From assembly GCF_025147765.1 (NCBI RefSeq), contig NZ_CP102265.1, positions 1,365,001 through 1,429,000 of the forward strand: a DNA stretch of 64,000 nucleotides, read 5' to 3'. Both the position numbers and the translations under genes were made by a program. This DNA is from Blautia obeum ATCC 29174 (lineage in GTDB: Bacteria; Bacillota; Clostridia; Lachnospirales; Lachnospiraceae). Below the pieces are notes generated by a model that did no database searches, was not told the DNA's origin, and saw nothing but the letters and a program-made list of their open reading frames with translations. Positions 11,293-20,100 of this stretch are shown here, in pieces (the first letter of the stretch is position 1; each line of letters starts with the position of its first letter).

Positions 11293-11392
11293 GTAAAACA
11301 GGGGATGTCTCGTATCGTGTGATTAATGGATGAGGAAATCGATAATGAATTATGAAGTAGTTCATGTTCATAATGACATCCCCCGGTTTTAC
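11293..11392 (-). other. 100-base inverted-repeat element, possible three-way-junction RNA
   Basis: Arms at 11293-11309 and 11375-11392 pair over 16 bp (GTAAAAC/GTTTTAC and GGGGATGTC/GACATCCCC) with a small internal bulge. Inside lie two further hairpins: TATCG/CGATA (11313-11344) and ATTATGAA/TTCATAAT (11349-11374). The second abuts the closing stem directly. The fold works on either strand. It sits between glnN and amt, both on the minus strand, so it would be in the 3' UTR of glnN or far 5' of amt. It has no T-tract, so it is not a plain terminator. I do not recognise a known RNA family. Confidence 0.5.
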
Positions 11393-11424
11393 CATTGTGA
11401 AATTATCAATGTATTCTCTTATTC

Positions 11425-13536
11425 TCAGTCAGAGATGGAGAATAACAGTTTGCCATAGGTTGGATATGGAAGAATAGAATCAGGAATGAGTGCTTCAGCT
11501 GCATCCGCAGAAACACGAACTTTTTCCATATCGGTAAGAACAACGCTCTGGTAGAGTTTTGCACTCTTGAGAAGATCTTTGTCAACCTCATATTCTGCCA
11601 TTGCAGTATCTGCCTTCAGTGCTTCCAGATCTTTGGTCATTGTTTCGGCAAGCTCAGTCAGTCTGGACAGAAGAGATGCTTCTGCGGATACAGAGATACC
11701 CGGAACAACAGATTTCTTGAGAGATGCTGTCTGAGCAAGTTTTTCCATATATGTAGTAATACTTGGAAGAAGATCTTTCTGAATGATCTCAACCAGTGTA
11801 TTTGCTTCAATGTGAAGGGTTTTTACATAGTTTTCCATTTTGATCTCATAACGGGAATGCAGCTCTGCGTCTGTGAAAATATGATGGCTTGTAAGAAGTT
11901 TTTCATTCTTTTCATCGATGAAGTGCGGCAGTGCATCCGGTGTGGATACCAGATTATAAAGACCACGTTTTTTGGCTTCTTCCAGCCATTCATCGGTATA
12001 ACCGTTTCCATTAAAGATAACACGTTTGTGGTCGATGATTGTCTGTTTCAGTAATTCATGTACGGCAGATTCCATTTCATCTGCAGGAACATCTTTCAGT
12101 TTCTCATAGAACTGACGCAGAGATTCTGCAACGGCTGTGTTGAGAATGATGTTCGGGTTTGCAACAGAAGAAGAAGAACCGAGCATACGGAATTCGAATT
12201 TGTTTCCGGTAAATGCAAATGGTGAAGTACGGTTTCTGTCTGTATTGTCTTTTACAAAGTGAGGAAGTACTTTTGCACCGATATCCATCTGAACAGCACT
12301 GTGTCCAACGAAGAATTCATCGTTTTCAATGGCTTTGAGGACTTCTGTCAGTTCATCTCCCAGAAAGATAGAAACAACTGCCGGCGGAGCCTCGTTAGCA
12401 CCAAGACGATGATCGTTTCCTGCACTTGCAACAGAAATACGGAGCAGATCTGCATAATCATCAACTGCTTTAATAACAGCTACAAGAAATACCAGGAACT
12501 GTGTGTTCTCAGCAGGTGTTTTACCAGGATCAAGAAGGTTGACACCGGTATCTGTACTCATGGACCAGTTGTTGTGTTTACCACTTCCGTTGATACCTTC
12601 AAATGGTTTTTCATGAAGCAGGCATACCATATTATGCTTGGCAGCGACTTTTTTCATGATTTCCATTGTCAGCTGGTTATGATCGACTGCAACGTTTGTT
12701 GTATCAAATACTGGAGCCAGCTCATGCTGAGCAGGAGCAACTTCATTATGTTTTGTTTTGGCCGGAATTCCAAGTTTCCAGAGCTCTTCATCAAGATCAT
12801 GCATATAAGCAGATACACGAGGCTTCAGAGTTCCGAAATAATGATCTTCCATTTCCTGGCCTTTTGGAGCCGGAGCACCGATCAGTGTACGTCCACAGAA
12901 GATCAGGTCTTTTCTCTTATTATAAAGATCTTTGTCTACCAAAAAGTATTCCTGTTCAGGACCTACGGTTGTGTTGATATGTTTGACTTCGGTATTTCCG
13001 AGAAGACGAAGAATTTTTACAGCTTCTTTATTTAAGGTATCCATGGAACGAAGAAGAGGTGTTTTCTTATCCAGTGCCTCGCCACTGTAAGAACAGAATG
13101 CTGTCGGGATATAAAGTGTACGGTCTTTAATAAATGCCGGTGAAGTAGGATCCCATGCAGTATATCCTCTTGCTTCGAATGTGGCACGAAGACCGCCTGA
13201 TGGGAAGCTGGATGCATCTGGTTCACCTTTTACAAGTTCTTTACCGGAAAAATCCATAATAACCTGACCATCAACAGTAGGAGAAATGAAACTATCATGT
13301 TTTTCTGCTGTAAAGTTAGTCATTGGCTGGAACCAGTGAGTATAATGAGTAGCGCCATGTTCCAGTGCCCATTCTTTCATGGCAACTGCTACGGAGTTGG
13401 CAACATCAAGTTCAAGATGAGTGCCGTTCTCAATTGTTTTTTTCAGCGCTTTGTACATATCTTTCGGTAATTTCTCACGCATGATCTTGTCGTTAAAAAC
13501 AAGACTGCCGTAAAGTTCAGGAATGCTCTGTGCCAT
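11425..13536 (-). CDS. glnN: Glutamine synthetase type III
   Basis: Makes glutamine from glutamate, ammonium and ATP. At 703 residues it is the long GSIII form found in Bacteroidetes, some cyanobacteria and gut Firmicutes. Seen: the GSIII-type N-terminal FPSGGLRATFEARGYTAWDP, the metal-binding VGPEQEYFLVD, the ammonia and nucleotide regions NEVAPAQHELAP and INGSGKHNNWSMST, and DHRLGANEAPP, then a long helical C-terminal extension. The RBS AAAGGAG precedes the ATG. It is divergent from purF and carries its own promoter and attenuator. It is the second glutamine synthetase in the window; the other is GSI at 23301. Confidence 0.96.
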   Translation of the reverse strand: MAQSIPELYGSLVFNDKIMREKLPKDMYKALKKTIENGTHLELDVANSVAVAMKEWALEHGATHYTHWFQPMTNFTAEKHDSFISPTVDGQVIMDFSGKELVKGEPDASSFPSGGLRATFEARGYTAWDPTSPAFIKDRTLYIPTAFCSYSGEALDKKTPLLRSMDTLNKEAVKILRLLGNTEVKHINTTVGPEQEYFLVDKDLYNKRKDLIFCGRTLIGAPAPKGQEMEDHYFGTLKPRVSAYMHDLDEELWKLGIPAKTKHNEVAPAQHELAPVFDTTNVAVDHNQLTMEIMKKVAAKHNMVCLLHEKPFEGINGSGKHNNWSMSTDTGVNLLDPGKTPAENTQFLVFLVAVIKAVDDYADLLRISVASAGNDHRLGANEAPPAVVSIFLGDELTEVLKAIENDEFFVGHSAVQMDIGAKVLPHFVKDNTDRNRTSPFAFTGNKFEFRMLGSSSSVANPNIILNTAVAESLRQFYEKLKDVPADEMESAVHELLKQTIIDHKRVIFNGNGYTDEWLEEAKKRGLYNLVSTPDALPHFIDEKNEKLLTSHHIFTDAELHSRYEIKMENYVKTLHIEANTLVEIIQKDLLPSITTYMEKLAQTASLKKSVVPGISVSAEASLLSRLTELAETMTKDLEALKADTAMAEYEVDKDLLKSAKLYQSVVLTDMEKVRVSADAAEALIPDSILPYPTYGKLLFSISD

Positions 13537-13585
13537 AATTAAAATCTCCTTTCGATTCCATTAATCTTATTATCCTCAGATAAAC

Positions 13586-13626
13586 AAAAAAGGCGCCTTG
13601 GAATCTAATCCAAAGCGCCGTTGCTT
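13586..13626 (-). promoter_or_regulatory. glnN leader attenuator: hexaloop hairpin overlapping a terminator
   Basis: Minus strand. The terminator GGCGC-TTTGGA...TTCCAA-GGCGCC with TTTTTT lies at 13586-13619. Just before it, AAGC-AACGGC-GCTT (13613-13626) forms a 4-bp hairpin with a six-base loop that consumes the 5' arm of the terminator. Loop positions A1 and G4 match the ANTAR rule. The promoter lies only a few bases upstream, so the hairpin would form almost at the RNA 5' end. Confidence 0.65.
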
Positions 13627-13635
13627 ATGTGATGT

Positions 13636-13663
13636 AGTATACACAAAAAAATCAGGATGTCAA
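13636..13663 (-). promoter_or_regulatory. glnN promoter
   Basis: On the minus strand TTGACA, a 16-base spacer and TATACT. The predicted RNA start falls about 3-10 bases before the hexaloop hairpin. Confidence 0.75.
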
Positions 13664-13741
13664 TAATTTTTGTGAAAAAAATTTCAAATTTTTTGTTTGG
13701 GTAAATGAATTTATTTGTATGGATTTTTGAAAGGACAAGGG

Positions 13742-13769
13742 TTGACAAAAGTCGATCTTCTATTATAAT
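13742..13769 (+). promoter_or_regulatory. purF promoter
   Basis: Perfect TTGACA and TATAAT boxes separated by 16 bases, 61 bases before the purF start. The leader contains overlapping TTCAC/GTGAA repeats but no terminator, unlike its neighbours. Confidence 0.8.
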
Positions 13770-13830
13770 TTCAGATAGATTCACAGGTGAAATTCACATT
13801 GATAAACATTGATAATGGGAGGAAATTCTG

Positions 13831-15240
13831 ATGGCAGGAATTAAGGAAGCCTGTGGTGTATTTGGTATTTATGATCTGGATGGAGGAAATGTTGTTCCAT
13901 CCATTTATTATGGCCTTACATCACTTCAGCATCGTGGACAGGAGTCTTGCGGACTTGCAGTTTCCAGAACAGACGGAGAGCGTGGTAATGTCCAGTTCCA
14001 TAAGGATCTGGGACTGGTAAGTGAAGTTCTCAGGGAAGATACCATACGGAATATGGAAGGTGATCTCGGAATCGGACATGTACGTTATTCTACGACAGGT
14101 GCATCTGTAGCAGAAAATGCACAGCCTCTGGTATTGTCCTATATTAAAGGGACACTTGCACTGGCACATAACGGAAACCTGATCAATACCCCGGAACTGA
14201 AATGGGAGCTGATTCAGAACGGAGCGATTTTTCATACAACGACTGATTCGGAAGTTATTGCGTTTCATGTAGCACGTGAGCGAGTGCACTCCAAAACAGT
14301 AGAAGAGGCTGTCCTCAAAACTGCCCGTAAGCTGAAAGGTGGATATGCTCTCGTTATCATGAGTCCGAGAAAATTGATTGGTGTCAGGGATCCGCTTGGA
14401 CTGAAACCATTGTGTCTTGGAAAACGCGATAATACTTATGTACTTGCATCTGAGAGCTGTGCACTTACCTCTGTGGGCGCTGAGTTTATAAGAGATATTG
14501 AGCCAGGAGAGATGATTACGATTTCCAGAAATGGTATTGAGTCTAATAAAGAATTGAGTACCGGTAAACATGCCCATTGTGTATTCGAATATATTTATTT
14601 CGCAAGACTGGACAGTATGATGGATGGAGTGAAGATTTATGATGCTCGTATCCGAGGCGGTAAATCACTTGCAAAATCCTATCCGGTAGAGGCTGATCTT
14701 GTTACCGGTGTGCCGGAATCTGGTATCCCGGCAGCAAAGGGATATTCGGAAGAATCGGGCATACCGTTTGGCTTTGCTTTTTATAAGAACAGCTATATTG
14801 GAAGAACATTTATCAAACCAACGCAGAAAGAACGAGAGTCCAGTGTACATTTGAAACTCAGTGTTCTGGATTCTGCGGTCAAAGGCAAACGAATCGTTCT
14901 GGTGGATGATTCCATTGTCCGTGGAACAACGATTGCAAACCTTATCCGTATGCTTAAAAAAGCAGGCGCACTGGAGGTACATGTACGAATTAGTTCTCCG
15001 CCGTTCCTGCATCCATGCTATTTTGGAACAGATGTACCATCTAATGATCAGCTGATTGCCAGCAATCACAGTGCACAGGAAATCTGTGAGATGATCGGAG
15101 CAGATTCTCTTGGATATATGCAGAGTGATTACCTGGAGGGAATGGCAGGTCACCTTCCATTATGTAAAGCCTGCTTTGATGGTAAATATCCGATGGATGT
15201 GGAAGCAGAACTGAACAAAAAAATTGACTGCGGATGTTGA
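13831..15240 (+). CDS. purF: Amidophosphoribosyltransferase
   Basis: First enzyme of purine synthesis. It uses glutamine to aminate PRPP to phosphoribosylamine. The 469 residues comprise an N-terminal Ntn glutaminase and a C-terminal phosphoribosyltransferase. The catalytic Cys is C8 (EACGVFG), so a 7-residue propeptide must be removed. The PRPP loop is VLVDDSIVRGTT near 354-365. Paired cysteines near the C-terminus (CKACFDG, DCGC) fit the [4Fe-4S] type known from Bacillus. The RBS GGGAGGA precedes the ATG. It lies apart from other pur genes and inside the glutamine island, so its placement appears related to glutamine supply rather than to the purine pathway. Confidence 0.96.
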   Translation: MAGIKEACGVFGIYDLDGGNVVPSIYYGLTSLQHRGQESCGLAVSRTDGERGNVQFHKDLGLVSEVLREDTIRNMEGDLGIGHVRYSTTGASVAENAQPLVLSYIKGTLALAHNGNLINTPELKWELIQNGAIFHTTTDSEVIAFHVARERVHSKTVEEAVLKTARKLKGGYALVIMSPRKLIGVRDPLGLKPLCLGKRDNTYVLASESCALTSVGAEFIRDIEPGEMITISRNGIESNKELSTGKHAHCVFEYIYFARLDSMMDGVKIYDARIRGGKSLAKSYPVEADLVTGVPESGIPAAKGYSEESGIPFGFAFYKNSYIGRTFIKPTQKERESSVHLKLSVLDSAVKGKRIVLVDDSIVRGTTIANLIRMLKKAGALEVHVRISSPPFLHPCYFGTDVPSNDQLIASNHSAQEICEMIGADSLGYMQSDYLEGMAGHLPLCKACFDGKYPMDVEAELNKKIDCGC

Positions 15241-15259
15241 AAATTATAGAAATTACATA

Positions 15260-15288
15260 TTTACAAACGAAAAAAAATAAGGTATAGT
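15260..15288 (+). promoter_or_regulatory. pyrG promoter
   Basis: TTTACA, 17 bases, TATAGT. The predicted transcript starts near 15295, without the GGGCTC start used by the CTP-sensing pyrG attenuator of Bacillus. Confidence 0.7.
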
Positions 15289-15311
15289 AAATCTCATATT
15301 TTAAGAGCTTA

Positions 15312-15374
15312 TCTGACAAAGGCGTCAGAAGCGATAGAGGGAATTGTCCCTTTGTCTGCTTCTGACGCCTTTTG
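15312..15374 (+). promoter_or_regulatory. pyrG leader attenuator: hexaloop hairpin overlapping a terminator
   Basis: TCTGAC-AAAGGC-GTCAGA (15312-15329) is a perfect 6-bp stem with a hexaloop. Its loop and 3' strand are also the 5' arm of a strong terminator (AAAGGCGTCAGAAGC with GCTTCTGACGCCTTTT, 15318-15374), which has an inner AGGGA/TCCCT stem. The folds exclude each other. This is the best formed of the four similar leaders, and A1 and G4 of the loop fit ANTAR recognition. Confidence 0.7.
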
Positions 15375-15406
15375 TTTAAGATATAAAATGGAGGAGGAAA
15401 TCGATA

Positions 15407-17044
15407 ATGGCAGTAAAATACGTTTTTGTTACAGGTGGTGTTGTATCCGGCCTTGGTAAAGGAATCACAGCAGCTTCCCTTGGAAGACTTCTGAAAGCAC
15501 GTGGATATCAGGTAACAATGCAGAAGTTTGATCCTTATATCAATATTGATCCGGGTACCATGAACCCAATCCAGCATGGAGAGGTTTTTGTTACAGATGA
15601 TGGTACAGAGACAGATCTGGATCTTGGACATTATGAGAGATTTATTGATGAGAGCCTTGATAAAAACTCGAATGTAACGACCGGAAAGGTCTATTGGTCT
15701 GTATTACAGAAAGAACGTCATGGAGACTTTGGCGGAGGTACTGTGCAGGTCATCCCTCACATCACCAATGAGATTAAGAGCCGCTTCTACAGAGCGAAGG
15801 AACAGGATGAAGAAAAGATTGCGATTATAGAGGTTGGTGGAACTGTTGGTGATATTGAAAGTCAGCCGTTTCTTGAGTCTATTCGTCAGTTCCAACATGA
15901 TGTGGGACATGACAACGCGATTCTGATTCATGTAACACTGATTCCTTATTTGAAAGCATCTGAAGAGATGAAGACAAAACCGACACAGGCCAGTGTAAAA
16001 GAACTTCAGGGAATGGGAATTCAGCCGGATGTTCTGGTATGCAGAAGTGAGCATCCACTGACTGATGAAATCAAAGGAAAGATTGCACTGTTCTGTAATG
16101 TACCGGTCAGCCATGTGCTGCAGAATCTTGATGTAGAATATCTTTATGAAGCACCTCTTGCCATGGAGCGTGAAAAACTGGCAGATGTGGTACTGGAATC
16201 TTTAAGACTGGAGAATCGCAAACCGGATCTTACCGAATGGACACAGATGGTCAATGACCTGCGCAATCCGGAAAGCACTGTAAATATTGCCATGGTAGGA
16301 AAATATACACAGCTTCACGATGCATATCTGAGTGTTGTGGAAGCACTGAAACATGGTGGGATTTCATGCAAAGCAAAAGTAGAGATCATATGGATTGATT
16401 CTGAAGAATTGAATGAAAAGAATCTGGATCAGATGCTTCATAAAGTAGACGGTATTCTGGTTCCGGGTGGATTTGGAAACAGAGGTACCGAAGGTATGAT
16501 TCTGGCAGCGCAGTATGCCCGTGTACACAAAATTCCGTATCTTGGAATCTGCCTTGGCATGCAGATGGCAATTGTTGAATTTGCAAGACATGTTCTGGGA
16601 TATGAAGATGCGAACAGTATAGAACTGGATCCTGCAACCAAACATCCGGTAATTGCACTGATGCCGGATCAGGAGAGCGTAGAAGATCTGGGAGGTACGT
16701 TGAGACTTGGAAGTTATCCGTGTGTATTGGCAGACAGTTCCAGAGCACTTGAACTTTTTGGAAAGAAAGAAATTCAGGAACGTCACAGACATCGTTATGA
16801 GGTAAACAATGCATATCGAGAAGAACTTGCAGCGAAAGGAATGACGATTGCAGGAACTTCACCGGACGGACATATCGTAGAGATGATAGAGATCAAAGAT
16901 CATCCATTTTATGAAGGAACACAGGGACATCCGGAATTTAAATCAAGACCGAACCATGCACACCCACTGTTCCGCGGATTTGTAAAAGCAGCAGATGAAT
17001 ATGCAAAACTGAAACTGAGCCGACAGGCACAAAATCAGGAATAA
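15407..17044 (+). CDS. pyrG: CTP synthase
   Basis: Makes CTP from UTP, ATP and glutamine. 545 residues, the usual length. The N-terminal synthetase domain has the P-loop GVVSGLGKGITAASLG at about 10-25 and the CTP/UTP site around KFDPYINIDPGTMNP. The C-terminal class I glutamine amidotransferase has the nucleophile elbow PYLGICLGMQ and the catalytic HPEF. The RBS AGGAGGAAA precedes the ATG. The stop is 68 bases before gltB with no clear terminator between, so pyrG, gltB and gltD probably share a transcript controlled by the pyrG attenuator. Confidence 0.97.
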   Translation: MAVKYVFVTGGVVSGLGKGITAASLGRLLKARGYQVTMQKFDPYINIDPGTMNPIQHGEVFVTDDGTETDLDLGHYERFIDESLDKNSNVTTGKVYWSVLQKERHGDFGGGTVQVIPHITNEIKSRFYRAKEQDEEKIAIIEVGGTVGDIESQPFLESIRQFQHDVGHDNAILIHVTLIPYLKASEEMKTKPTQASVKELQGMGIQPDVLVCRSEHPLTDEIKGKIALFCNVPVSHVLQNLDVEYLYEAPLAMEREKLADVVLESLRLENRKPDLTEWTQMVNDLRNPESTVNIAMVGKYTQLHDAYLSVVEALKHGGISCKAKVEIIWIDSEELNEKNLDQMLHKVDGILVPGGFGNRGTEGMILAAQYARVHKIPYLGICLGMQMAIVEFARHVLGYEDANSIELDPATKHPVIALMPDQESVEDLGGTLRLGSYPCVLADSSRALELFGKKEIQERHRHRYEVNNAYREELAAKGMTIAGTSPDGHIVEMIEIKDHPFYEGTQGHPEFKSRPNHAHPLFRGFVKAADEYAKLKLSRQAQNQE

Positions 17045-17060
17045 AAAATAAAAGGAGTGA

Positions 17061-17095
17061 GACAGGACGAGAAAAAGTCTTGTTTTATTCCTGTC
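17061..17095 (+). other. Hairpin in the pyrG-gltB spacer
   Basis: GACAGGA pairs with TCCTGTC and encloses a second weak stem ACGAG/CTTGT. No T-run follows, so this is more likely a processing, pausing or mRNA-stability structure than a terminator. Confidence 0.5.
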
Positions 17096-17112
17096 GCAGA
17101 TAGAAAGGATAA

Positions 17113-20100
17113 ATGACCATGCAGGAAGTAAGGAGAGAAGATCAGGGACTGTACCGTCGCGAATTCGAGCATGATAACTGCGGTATTGGTGCGGTTGTAA
17201 ATATAAAAGGTAAAAAGACCCATGATACGGTTGCCAATGCGCTCAGAATCGTAGAACATCTGGAGCACCGTGCAGGTAAAGATGCAGAAGGTAAGACTGG
17301 TGACGGTGTCGGAATTCTTCTGCAGATTTCACATAAATTTTTCAAAAAAGCCTGTAAGAAAGAGGGCTTTGATATTGGTGGAGAAAGAGAATATGGTATT
17401 GCACAGTTCTTTTTCCCACAGCATGAGATCAAACGTGCACAGGCAAAGAAAATGTTCGAGATCATTGTGGAAAAAGAAGGCCTGGAACTTCTTGGCTGGA
17501 GAACTGTTCCGGTAATCCCGGAGGTGCTTGGACATAAAGCCAGAGAATGTATGCCTTACATTATGCAGGCATTTATCAAAAAACCAGATGAGGTAGAAAA
17601 AGGACTTCCGTTTGACCGTATGCTCTATATTGCACGTCGTGAGTTTGAACAGAGTAACGACAATACTTATGTAGTATCTATGAGCAGCCGTACGATCGTA
17701 TACAAAGGTATGTTCCTGGTAGGACAGCTGAGAACATTCTTTGCTGATCTTCAGAACCCTGATTATGAGTCTGCAATTGCGATGGTTCATTCGAGATTCA
17801 GTACGAATACAAATCCGAGCTGGGAGAGAGCTCATCCGAACCGTTTTATGGTTCACAATGGTGAGATCAATACAATCCGTGGAAATGCAGATAAGATGCT
17901 TGCCAGAGAAGAAAATATGGAATCTCCATATCTGAAGGGACAGCTCCATAAGGTTCTTCCGGTCATTGACCGTAAGGGATCTGACTCAGCTATGCTTGAC
18001 AATACTTTGGAATTCCTTGTAATGAGTGGAATGGAACTCCCACTTGCAGTGATGATCACTATTCCAGAACCGTGGGCTAACAATGATACAATCTCACAGG
18101 ATAAGAGAGATTTTTATCAGTATTATGCAACTATGATGGAGCCATGGGATGGACCGGCGTCTATTCTTTTCTCTGATGGTGATGTCATGGGAGCTGTACT
18201 TGACCGTAATGGTCTGCGTCCGTCAAGATATTATATCACCTCTGACGGCTACATGATCCTGTCTTCAGAAGTTGGTGTTATGCCGATTCCGGAAGAGAAA
18301 ATTGTTCTGAAAGAAAGACTCCATCCTGGAAAAATGCTTCTGGTAGATACCGTCGCAGGTAAGGTAGTCGATGACGATGAGCTGAAAGAAAAATATGCAG
18401 CTATGCAGCCATATGGAGAATGGCTGAACAGCAATCTGGTTCAGTTGAAAGATATCAAAATTCCGAATGTACGTATGGAAGAATATACACCGGAGCAGCG
18501 TGCACGCCTGCAGAAAGCATTTGGATATACTTACGAACAGTACCGTACTTCAATCAGAAATATGGCACTGAATGGAGCAGAAAGTATCGGTGCTATGGGT
18601 GTTGATACTCCACTGGCAGTACTCTCCAATCAGCATCGTCCTTTATTTGATTATTTTAAACAGCTTTTTGCACAGGTAACCAACCCGCCGATCGATGCTA
18701 TCCGTGAGGAAATCGTAACCTCTACCAGTGTGTATGTTGGTAAAGACGGAAACCTTCTTGTACAGCAGCCAGAGAACTGTCATGTACTGAAGATCATGCA
18801 TCCGATCCTTACAAATACAGATATGCTCAAGATCAAAACCATGAATCACGAAGGTTTTAAAGTTGCGGTTGTTTCTACCCTTTATTATAAGAGTACAAAG
18901 CTTGAGAGAGCAATTGATCGCCTTTTTGTTGAAGTTGATAAAGCATATCGTGATGGTGCAAACATCCTTGTACTTTCAGACCGTGGAGTAGACGAAAATC
19001 ATATGCCGATTCCGTCACTACTGGCTGTTTCCGCAGTACATCAGCATCTTGTAAAAACGAAAAAAAGCACTTCTCTTGCAATCATTCTGGAATCAGGAGA
19101 ACCAAGAGAGGTTCATCATTTTGCGACACTTCTTGGCTATGGCGCTAGTGCGATCAATCCATATCTTGCACTTGAGACAATCCGTGAACTGATCGATAAT
19201 CGCATGCTTGATAAAGATTATTATGCAGCTGTAGAAGATTATAATCATGCAGTCTTAAGTGGTATTGTAAAGATTGCATCTAAAATGGGTATCTCAACGA
19301 TCCAGTCTTATCAGGGTTCACAGATATTTGAGGCAATCGGTGTTTCACAGGATGTGATCGATAAGTACTTTACAGGTACTGTAAGCCGTGTAGGTGGAAT
19401 CACTCTGGAAGATATTGAAGATAATGTTGAAAAACTGCACTCAGAAGCATTTGATCCATTAGGCTTGGATACGGATCTTACTCTGGACAGTGTCGGTGCA
19501 CATAAAATGAGAAGCCAGGGTGAAGAGCATAAGTACAATCCACAGACAATTCATCTGCTTCAGGAATCTACCTGGACAGGCAGCTATGATCTGTTTAAAC
19601 AGTATACTGCACTGGTAGACAAAGAAAGTCATGGAGCTCTTCGTGGACTTCTGGAATTTAACTATCCGGAAAATGCTATTCCGATCGAAGAAGTTGAAAG
19701 CGTAGACGATATCGTTAAGCGCTTTAAGACAGGTGCAATGTCCTATGGTTCTATCTCACAGGAAGCTCATGAGACTCTTGCAATTGCAATGAACCATCTG
19801 CATGGAAAATCCAATACAGGTGAAGGTGGAGAAAGTGCTGAACGTATCGCATCTGCAGGCAGTAAAGACGACCGTTGTTCTGCAATCAAGCAGGTAGCGA
19901 GCGGACGATTTGGAGTAACAAGCCGTTATCTGGTATCAGCAAGAGAAATCCAGATCAAGATGGCTCAGGGTGCAAAACCTGGTGAGGGTGGACATCTTCC
20001 GGCAAAGAAGGTGTATCCGTGGATTGCAAAGACACGTCATTCAACACCTGGTGTGTCCCTTATCTCCCCGCCGCCGCATCATGATATTTATTCCATCGAG

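Noticed and set aside
17061..17095. Terminator between pyrG and gltB
   Set aside because: The hairpin is followed by GCAGATAG rather than a T-run, so read-through into gltB is expected.
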